A stretch of DNA of 64,000 bases from Papaver somniferum (lineage: Eukaryota; Streptophyta; Magnoliopsida; Ranunculales; Papaveraceae). Numbering within the stretch: the stretch's first letter is position 1; the number at the start of each line of letters is the position of its first letter. The translations under genes were made by a program, and so were the position numbers. Below are positions 55,861 through 64,000 of the stretch, in pieces. The stretch lies in NCBI RefSeq assembly GCF_003573695.1, contig NC_039362.1, positions 176,151,690 to 176,215,689 on the forward strand, in the 5' to 3' direction. The notes beneath the pieces are model-generated. The model saw nothing but the letters and a program-made list of their open reading frames with translations, was not told the DNA's origin and searched no databases.

Positions 55861-56689
55861 GATGCAGCTACATTCCATGGATAGAATCACGTTGGTGTTT
55901 TCTCTTACTTTCTATCTAATATATAGTTAGCTAGTCTCAATGAATAAAATAAAAAGTATAATCATGAATATAAAAACCTGGCCGCCTATGCCACTAAATT
56001 GTAGCATATAACTACGTGACAAAATAGGGTCATTATGAAACAAAATGAAAAATCCCTTATGCAATAATTTTTTAATGGCTAATTTATCCCTGTTAATTAG
56101 TATTGATCTGGATAATTAATAGATACTTAGTCAAATTAATCCAAATATCAACTAACGTTAGTGTATCATCAAAAACTATTTTATTTTTATTTTTATTTGA
56201 CAAAAATTTACCCAAAATCGGTATATGTTAACTAACTTGTATACCGATTCTGGGTTAAAATTTCTATTTGCAAAAACACCTATCGGTACATGTTATTTCC
56301 CACTTAAAACGATTATGAGAATCGGTTTTTGATTTACACGCGTATAGAACGATTGTTACAAGTATCTGCATTTTTGAAGGGAAATGAAGAACTTCTTATC
56401 ATGCTCATAGAAGAGATGGGTATTTCTGAGAAAACATTGGTGATGATCTAGAGATCGGATCAAAAGAGGTTAATAAGTTGAATAAATGAGAGAATATACT
56501 ATCATGTTCAAACAAGCAAAACATAAATCTGGACGCCATGGAGAACGAGGAGGAAAACTCCGACTCTCCATAAAAATGTTTTATGGAGGAAACTCTGAAC
56601 TACCTAAGAAGGAGAGAAGAAGACAAAACTAAACTTATCATCTGTAGAAAGCTTTTTTATAGCAAAAGAAGAAACCCTCGGAAGAATAA
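55861..56689. other. Intergenic, no gene seen
   Basis: AT-rich. A small palindrome (AATCGGTATA..TATACCGATT, 56217-56251) is present. The end may belong to the following LTR. Confidence 0.4.
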
Positions 56690-57450
56690 CCGATATCCAC
56701 GTGTCATCATCTTAAGAGATGATTCCATGATGAGACGATAAGACAGAAACACCATATCATAATCCATAAAGTGATTTCATCCGAATTGGGACACCTGCTA
56801 CAACGTTTCATGAATGACACGTGTAAGGAGTGGTCTAATCCGCTCAGACGGTCAAGTCTAAAAAGGAGGATCGCATTTAATGAAGAGTCAGAAGAGACGA
56901 GGGCGAGTCTACAACATCTCCGAGAGCTCATACGACCTACACTATAAGCCCGAAGATGATGCAGCACGAGGTTACCTAAAGAGAGCAGCACGATGACATA
57001 CGAAGCGAGATGACTCAGAGAGGAACCCAGCATACCATCACGATGGATAGTATAGAAGCTCGTCCGAAGACCAGAGGAGATAGACGACAAACTACATATG
57101 CTCGGTGAGGATAGACCTTCACGAGTTTTATTTTCCTATAAATACCAGTCCATGTAATAGGAGATGGACAACTTATGTAATCCTAGATGGTCTTTCTACA
57201 GAGAATTCCTGAGAAAAATCTAGATAGAGAGGAAGTGAGAAATCTAAGTGATATTTGTAGACTTATAATCATAATAAAGAATACATCTTCTTTCCCGTGG
57301 ACGTGGGTCCTCATGGCCGAACCACGTTATATGCTTGTGTCAATCTTTACTTTCTCGCTATTGACATATTATTTATGAATAAGTCTTATTTGTTAATAGC
57401 TTTTTAGTCTTAGATCTTTTTGGGTGTAGTTATCGAAAAAGATGCAACTA
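56690..57450 (+). repeat. LTR family C, copy 2
   Basis: Aligns with 53390-54150 in the same orientation. The TATA is at about 57137 (cctataaataccagtcc). The interval between the two copies holds SPH remnants and not retroviral genes, so they are two separate solo LTRs or fragments. Confidence 0.7.
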
Positions 57451-58619
57451 CATTCCTAGCCGAACTTCTCTCTGCAGAAACACACCATAAAAGACTCGCC
57501 ATCTATGTGTGTTGAAATTAGTCACTACTGATTTCAATAGCATCTGTATCTCCTTCCCTGCTGCAAACAACAACAAGAGCACCACCTGCTTAATCTGAAC
57601 CAACAACAACTACATTGCATTGTTCTTGTTCACTGCAGCTGCAACTTTCTATTCCAATCAAAAGATTCGACAACTGCACCATTTCCTACATTCTGCAGCT
57701 TCAATCTTCACTGCAAAACGACCTCAACATCTCATGCTTTGCAACACAGACCCAAATCTCATAGCAATAACATCTTAATTAACCTCTCAAACTCATTTTT
57801 TATTAGCCTGTAGCAGCAACAATTCCATCCATTTCCTCTCTTTTATGTTCAGATCAATTCCAGTCTGTTACCACCATTGAATTGCAGTCGCAATACCACT
57901 AGAACCCATCTCCATATGCAGCACCGACTCAAGTCACAAACAACTGCACATTTCATTACTGCACTCCATCTCAGTCAGGCAACTCAAATGGCAACATCCT
58001 ATTTACAGCACCAGCTCAGCTCTGCGTTACATTCAACCTGTAATCTGATATCAATCCATTCTACAACACCATCAGAAGCACCATCTCAACTGTAATGAAT
58101 TAGTTTCAGTGCTTGCTTGCACAAATCCTTCTCAATAGCACTGCAATCTCAATCCCATATCCTAGAATCTTGTACAACTGCAACACAGAAACATTAACTC
58201 CCTGCAAATGCAATCTCTTGCAATCCATTTCATCTTCTTGACATCAACATCATAATACTCATTTGTAGGACCATCCTTTCTTCAATTGTTACAAGAGATA
58301 AAGCACCAACCAACCCTCGAATATCAACACAGATTCTATGGTCTACCCACAAATATCACTTCTTACCAACTCAAGCTTCATCCCCAGATTCAAACTAAAC
58401 CCATTTTAATCCTTGCTCTAGTTCTTCAAATTTATAACAGAAACAAACATCCAACACAAACCCGCATCACCTGATCTTCAATTCCATCTCCATTCTAAAT
58501 TAATCACAAATTTACCTCTAACCCTTCTTCTAATTTCTCGATTCAAACCCTTTATCATTCCTCATGTACCTTTTGAATAGGTACTTGATCATATAAAGAT
58601 CAATAGTTGAGTCAACTAC
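57451..58619. other. CA-rich stretch, no gene supported
   Basis: Plus strand unusually rich in CAA, CTGCA and CATC words and poor in G. Short open frames (57877-58095, 58286-58474) only reflect this composition. It may be a retroelement non-coding region. Confidence 0.4.
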
Positions 58620-59287
58620 ACTAATTAATGTCGTCAAATATCTCTAAAGGTTGGTCCTTTTCAACACAATCATCTTCATTTTCAGACTCACCATAATAAG
58701 AATTTTCATCGTTTTCATAACCTTTATCTCGACGTCGATTAAGTTCCAAACGAATGGTCCTACTAATTTCATCCACAAGCTCTTACGGGGCTCCATCATC
58801 TTCCAACTTGTATAATTTCTGTGCAAGTTTTCTAACGTTCACACGCTTACCACCATTGACTACGTACAATAGGTTCTCTTTCCCATGACTCTTCCCTTTG
58901 AATGAGAGAATGATCATAACAACGATATGGAGTCGGGTAAGAAAAAGTATTGCAGAAATTGGTTTGTGCCACTTTCTCTCTATCACGATCAAGTTGGTCT
59001 AGTCTTTGTTGCATGTCTTCCAATCCATTCATAATCTGCATACAACTCGAATGAAGCCAATTAGAAGTAGAATTGTCCCACCTTGGTGCTTGACTTACAT
59101 ACCCACTACAAGGTTGTTGTTGGTATGTATGAAAATCACCGTAAGCTCTAGGGTATTGATCATAGCCAATAAATTGGTTTTGATTGTATCTCATAGATGG
59201 TGGACAATTATCATAGTGTTGAGGTTGTTGAAAACCGTATCCATTGTTCCAATATTCTCCTTCCATAGGAATTGGTACCTGAAACAA
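58620..59287 (-). pseudogene. Gypsy gag-side fragment
   Basis: Minus strand from 59287: Tyr/Gln/Asn-rich start (GYGFQQPQHYDNCPPSM, CSGYVSQAPRWDNSTSNWL), then a helical segment (MQIMNGLEDMQQRLDQLDRDRE). A frameshift at about 58850 leads into an acidic tail (YENDENSYYGESENEDD). This resembles the degenerate region at 23153-23350 and the N-terminal part of plant Gypsy polyproteins. No capsid, zinc knuckle or RT remains. Confidence 0.5.
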
Positions 59288-59299
59288 GAGGTCTCAAAA

Positions 59300-59560
59300 A
59301 AAATGACACTTTTGTCCTGTTTTAGAAAAAGTGATACTTTCGCGTCGTTTTAGAAAAAGTGATACTTTTGTCCCCTTTCAGAAAAGCGATATTTTCGCCA
59401 CGTTTCAGAAAAAAGTGATGCTTTCGTCCCGTTTCAGAAAAAAATTATATTTTCCCCCGTTCCTACTTTTTTCTGTAACGGGGCGAAAATATCACTTTTC
59501 CCGAAACGGAGCGAAAATATCATTTTTCCTGAAACTGAATGTGAAGGTATCATTTTTTCT
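59300..59560. repeat. ~27-bp minisatellite with inverted half
   Basis: Five to six variants of 'cgtttcagaaaaagtgatactttcgtcc' run to about 59455, then two or three units appear inverted ('ggggcgaaaatatcacttttccc'). The unit contains the 'aaaagtgatac' end-motif of the neighbouring mariner-like repeats, so it probably grew from a mariner terminus. Confidence 0.75.
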
Positions 59561-59689
59561 GGTATGGAAAATTAGTCGATCCATAAACCAAAATATGATT
59601 GCGTGATGTGTTATGCATCCTTTGTGGTGGTTTGCATAATGGCATGCATTCGGTTTTTGAGAATTGTGCCTAAAATGCAAGTATCACTT

Positions 59690-60160
59690 TTCTTGAAATA
59701 GAGGGAGTACATCGTTTTATTAGTTGCAACGGAAAATTAGTTGATGCATAAACCAAAATATGGCTACATAAAATATCATGTATCATTTGTAGTTTGCATA
59801 GTGGATACACATTTATTTTTTTTAAAATTGTGCCTTAAATGATAAACAACTCCAAATTTTTCGTAAAAATTCTGAATTTGAAATTGTTGTTTGTGCTCAT
59901 TGCGTAGATTTTTTTATAACCTTTCCAACGAGATAAAATTTGTAAAATTTCAAAGCACGGCTTTTTAAATATGAAATATTAAAGTTTGCTTTCCAGTTAT
60001 ACCCTTAAAATTAGGATACATAAGGAGTTATAGTTTTTGGACTAAATGGGAGGGATAATTGTGTCAAGTGATAAAGTAACCATGGACACCAAAAATTTCC
60101 AATCTTTTTATCAAATTGCATATTTATGTGAGGCTTCATTTTACAAAAAAATTGCCTATA
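59690..60160. mobile_element. Mariner/Stowaway-like element, second copy
   Basis: Contains GAGGGAGTAC near 59701 and aligns inverted with 44230-44720 ('ttgcaacggaaaa', 'acctttccaacgagataaaattt', 'gacaccaaaa'). Confidence 0.5.
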
Positions 60161-60450
60161 GAAGGGACTCCCTCCCTACGGGCCCTAACGGCCCTCCAGT
60201 CGGTCGGCCCAATTAGATTTATATCGTTATTAGGTTAGTTTTAATTTAAATTAAAATAAAGAGTAAATGTGTATTTACCTAACTTTAGGACACCCTTATA
60301 AGTACAGGGAGGTTGGCCTAATAAGGCCATGATCCCCCAAAAAAAAAACCGTGGTCTTAAAAGATGGACAAAAAAATTGTTATAGAAGAGACTCCTTTCC
60401 TACGGGCTCGAAGGGCCCTCCGATCGGTCGGCCCAATCAGTCTTGAAAAT
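60160..60450. repeat. Direct repeat pair of ~65 bp
   Basis: 'tatagaagggactccctccctacgggccc..ggccctccagtcggtcggcccaat' (60165-60212) recurs with changes at 60375-60440. Confidence 0.7.
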
Positions 60451-60884
60451 TCAAACTAATACTTATCAATTTACTATGAATATAAGAGAATTTTCCGTAG
60501 CGAACTTACATTTTTAAAACAAATTTACTATGTATGGTGCTATTTAGAACTAATGAATACGAACCGTCGACCAACTTTTTAACCGAATCCGAACTCTCCC
60601 TATTCGTATAATACTAGTATCTATGATGTCTGGAAGTTTTCCATATATCCCGATTGCTAACTAGGGATTGGGACTTTGAAATTTTTGAGTTGTAGTGCTC
60701 ATCATTAGCCAAATTAAAAATCGAGTCTAGTGCCAATTCCAGGTTTCAAATTACAATTTCTAGAACAATGAACATTCATAATATCACTATTATTATTATT
60801 GTCATCATCTTGAAAAACATAGTCAACTACCAAGAGACAAGCAACAATTCGATGATTTTAACAATAGAATCATGCTGTTGCGCA
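60451..60884. other. Intergenic; SPH-4 3' flank
   Basis: AT-rich, no gene seen; its right end is the 3' flank of the minus-strand SPH-4. Confidence 0.4.
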
Positions 60885-61331
60885 TCAATGCCAAGTACCT
60901 CTTCTCGCCCACTCACTTTTATCACGACGATATAAATAAAGTCCATCTCGACGAACAGAATAGTCGCAATTATTTCTGCATACGTTATAGTACTTGCTTC
61001 CCACTGGAGTTCCATGGTAAACCTCAAAAGTACCTTCATACCAACGATGATCCCCATTGTCGTACCAACGAAAATGACACCAGAAATGTGTATTGCGTAT
61101 TAATGATTGCTTAAACTGCCAGTGCCATTCGTCACCTTTATGGAGGGAACGCAGGTCCAGGTCGTCGTCATTAGAATGACAATGCATATCCAATGAAACG
61201 TCATAACCTTCGATATCATTCTGTACCTTCACCGTCCAAGTAACCAACAACGATGAACACTTGGAAACTGGTAATGAAAACAATAGCTACAACAACAGGC
61301 TCACAACATTTCCATGGTTTCTAGTACCCAT
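60885..61331 (-). pseudogene. SPH-4: S-protein homologue with early stop, opposite strand
   Basis: From ATG at 61331 the gene spans 447 bp, the same length as SPH-1, and starts with the same MGTRNH. An in-frame TAG at codon 15 lies inside the signal peptide, where SPH-1 has a sense codon. The rest is open and well conserved: VQNDIEGYDVSLDMHCHSNDD, DEWHWQFKQSLIRNTHFWCH, YDNGDHRWYEGTFEVYHG, CRNNCDYSVRRDGLYLYRRD, ending GTWH. The closest relative in the window is SPH-1. No in-frame ATG exists between the stop and the cleavage region that would restore a signal peptide, so the copy is probably inactive. Confidence 0.88.
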
Positions 61332-61339
61332 ACTCCAAT

Positions 61340-61840
61340 CTGAATGAGAATGAGTTTGTTTACAGTGACGCCCTATGAATCCATCTGTCTATTTATGTAC
61401 ACAATGTGTTATCGAAATGGCATAATAATCTCTGGAGAATCTTTAAAATTAATGGAGGAACATTGTATATACGCACTTGAATGACGGAACATTTTAAGAA
61501 AAATCTAGAACTTAATTTCGATAACAAAAATCTCTGGAGAATCTTTAAAATTTTTTGCATCATCAATTAGAAACGAAAAGGTAACATCATTAATAAGCAA
61601 CAAAAATTAGGCAATATCAATAAATAGCTACAAATATGTATATGTCGTGTCTATTTATGTACACAATATGTTATCGAAATGGCATAATAATCTCTGGAGA
61701 ATCTTTAAAATTAATGGAGGAACAAAGTATATACGCACTTGAATACGGAACATTTTAAGAAAAATCTAAAACTTAATTTCGATAACAAAAATCTCTGGAG
61801 AATCTTTAAAATTTATTGCATCATTAATTAGAAACAAAAA
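61340..61840 (-). promoter_or_regulatory. SPH-4 upstream region with tandem duplication
   Basis: 61389-61565 and 61644-61820 are near-identical direct copies ('ctatttatgtacacaat.tgttatcgaaatggcataataatctctggag..' to '..acttaatttcgataacaaaaatctctgg'). Each includes a TATA-like CATAAATAG (minus strand) and the conserved SPH upstream block, so the core promoter is doubled. Confidence 0.75.
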
Positions 61841-62460
61841 TTAATAAGTTGAGAAAGAACTAGTTTAGGCAACCAGTAGTGTCGTTGTTTTAACACAAAT
61901 TCAGAAATTCACCCCTAAAATCAACCTGCGATGTCTTAATATCTGCAGATCTCCTAATTATCTTGTGGTTTTTTGTCGAATAGATTTAATTTCTATAAAT
62001 TAGGGTTAGGTTTGTGAAGAGTTAGGTGTTACCGATAATTTATGCATGAAAAATAACTTGGTCTTTAAATATTTTCAATGTTTTTCAGGCCGGCAGATTT
62101 CTTGTCAGCACCACCCAACTATTTTTCAGATGTTCAATAAGAAGAAATCATGGACGTTTCAATGTCTACGCTTCTAAACAAATGGGAAACTTCCTCATAT
62201 GAAAAGAAAGCAGAAGTTTTTATCACTACAAGAAACATCCTCACCTTTCTCTCTTGACCTTCACCAACGATGTGCTGCAAACGCCCAAGAAGCTTCACCA
62301 ACGATGTGTTGCAAACGCCCGAGAAGAAACCTTAGACTCATCATGAAACCTCTACGCAAGATAACTACCCCAAGAGGTGGGATGGAATCTCTCACAACTC
62401 CATTGTCGATTCCATAAGGCTCTCCAAATCAGATCACGTCTATTTATACTCAATTAATAC
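61841..62460. other. Intergenic with a small coding-like tandem repeat
   Basis: A 33-bp unit, 'ttcaccaacgatgtg.tgcaaacgccc.agaag', is present twice (62259-62325). It lies in a short open frame (62199-62417) with no recognised domain. Confidence 0.45.
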
Positions 62461-64000
62461 TTGGAGGTCAAGTATAATACTTGCTGGCCAAGTTCAACTA
62501 GTTTCCTAAATATGGAATAATACTACTGATTTCCTAACCGTGGTATACTTGGTTGCCAAGACTTAATGTGATTTGGAGACCAAGGAAAAACAATATATAT
62601 CAACAAACTTTCACAGGAAGAGCCTATTATTCACAAGTCAATAACAAGTACTATAAAGACAGAACAAAAATCATAGAAAGAAGAACAACAATTGACCTTA
62701 TAATACAATACAGAAAATCACGTAAAGAGAGCACAAAGAAAGAAAGAAGATTTCTACACATTGCACGTATGTAAGCTCTTGAAAAAACTTGCTTGCACCT
62801 GCACCGTTACCTATCTTTTTGATTCTTCGTACACCATCGTGTCACAGGGTGACATGCATCTAGGTGGCTGCCCTTAGTAATTAGGTAGGCGTCGTTAGTT
62901 ATTTCAGTTGCTAGTTATTGGTGTGGTTGCGTCCGTTAGATAATTGCCATGTGTTGCTCATCCATTGTGTAACTAGTAGGGTTAATGATTGGTATTTATG
63001 CTGTAAGAGAACCCTAAATCGGATTATCTGAAAATTAATGAAACAAAAACCATTTGGCTGCGCACATTTGCACAGATTCAGGTCCGGATCTTCGATTCAG
63101 AAGGTGATTTCACCATTTATCCAATTCTTTAATTGATTTGCTAGATTATTTGTTGTTGATTCACAACACATCGCTACAAAGGAGAACTTTTGCATACTCT
63201 AGTTTTGGAAAGCTGAAAAGAACATATTCCTTTGCCACGCCACCAAAATTAGTGAGTGACACTAGATTAGGTGCATTAATTTCTAGAACACAGTCTTGTA
63301 AACAATCATCATATTCATCCCAAGCGTAAAATTACAAGTGTTTCAGTGCAGGAGTTGAGATGGTGAAATTGGCCACATTAGACCAAGTGCAGTTTTCCAA
63401 CCTTAATATTTCAAGGAGAGGGCCATTAGAAAAGGGGATAATTGGAAAAATACCCCATATTTCGATGCCCCATAAGAAAAATGCCCCATACAAAAAAAGT
63501 TATGAGAAAATATCCCAACGTCAATTTTTTCGTCCAAACAGTCAATACCACGATATTGACCAGTCCATATCTGGGTAAAATTACTTGATTAACCTTCTGC
63601 TGGAAAATGACAACACGTGAATGCTTTCGTCACTTGAATATCTCTATAATCCTACGGCTGAAAATTGGGAGCATCTAGAACTGATGTTTTACCCATATTT
63701 CATTTGTTGTTCCAGTTGTGAAACATGGATTCTAGAGGGCTCGATCTCTTGCACGTTTTACCCAAAGCTGACAATACGTATATCATTGCAGTTGCAAATA
63801 TCGATCTCCATATATTCTTTTAACTACGACAACAGAAACTGAAGAACAACACAACCGAAGTTGCGGTTCAGAGAAGAGGAAACATGGTGAAGAGTTAATC
63901 GAGAGTTTTTATATGTATTTGAAGTTGCAGATTCGGTGAAGATTAAGGGAAACAATACCATTGCTATTGGTAGTGTTGTGCTCCGCATGAACGCCGTCTT
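62461..64000. other. AT-rich end of window, no gene supported
   Basis: Open frames are short and without domains. At 62900-63110 a sequence with 'ggtatttatgctgtaagagaaccc' and 'attaatgaaacaaaaacc' looks like an LTR end but lacks a confirmed partner. Near 63450-63540 'aatac/tgccccata' recurs three times. Confidence 0.4.

Noticed and set aside
53390..57450. One LTR retrotransposon bounded by the two family-C LTRs
   Set aside because: The interval has SPH remnants and an inverted LINE fragment, with no primer site or gag/pol.
57877..58474. Thr/Gln/His-rich open frames
   Set aside because: A by-product of CA-rich composition; no start context or domain.

Overview
This is nuclear plant DNA from an angiosperm, most likely a eudicot. 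The evidence is introns with GT/AG borders, large nested LTR retrotransposons, TIR elements, a Helitron, a cucumisin-type subtilase, and a cluster of genes for small secreted S-protein homologues (SPH, plant self-incompatibility S1 family). The SPH cluster, the protein style and the repeat content suggest a poppy (Papaver) or relative. That organism call is inference. No rRNA, tRNA or CRISPR array was seen.

Region 1 (1-19150) is a nest of transposable elements. It starts with the end of a hAT-like element and the remnant of a spliced coiled-coil gene. A 10.5 kb copia element of Sirevirus type follows (LTRs 3079-5529 and 11129-13555), with gag on the minus strand but no pol. It sits inside an older LTR of its own family and itself carries a solo Gypsy LTR (6439-7911). 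Next come a solo LTR of a second family (13759-16339) and a broken copia reverse transcriptase (RT, 16475-17575).

Region 2 (19150-32440) holds several copies of an unusual non-LTR retroelement. Its C-terminus looks like the zinc knuckle plus restriction-like endonuclease (RLE) of R2-type LINEs. One copy is split into two halves (19150-19757 and 28121-28877) by an LTR, and that LTR is split by a Gypsy element without pol (21748-27664). Directly downstream lies a nearly complete but mutated copy (29145-32374) with an A-rich tail. A 5' fragment of a fourth copy lies at 50225-50788.

Region 3 (32944-61840) is the gene-bearing part. A full-length subtilase on the minus strand has its catalytic motifs but two in-frame stops. 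Six SPH loci follow: one intact (47538-47984), one with a single frameshift (48338-48782), one on the opposite strand with an early stop (60885-61331), one dismembered by a copia element and a hAT element (36141-40331), and two truncated duplicates (55078-55244, 55752-55853). The hAT element contains an exon of ribosomal protein S4 with both splice sites. Elements with well-defined ends are a Mutator-like element (40549-41670), a Mutator-like fold-back MITE (42726-42977) and a Helitron (46176-47371).

Region 4 (57450-64000) holds repeats, a Gypsy gag-like fragment, a minisatellite and AT-rich DNA with no gene I can support. Overall the only clearly intact host gene is one SPH. The rest records repeated transposon insertion and SPH duplication followed by decay.
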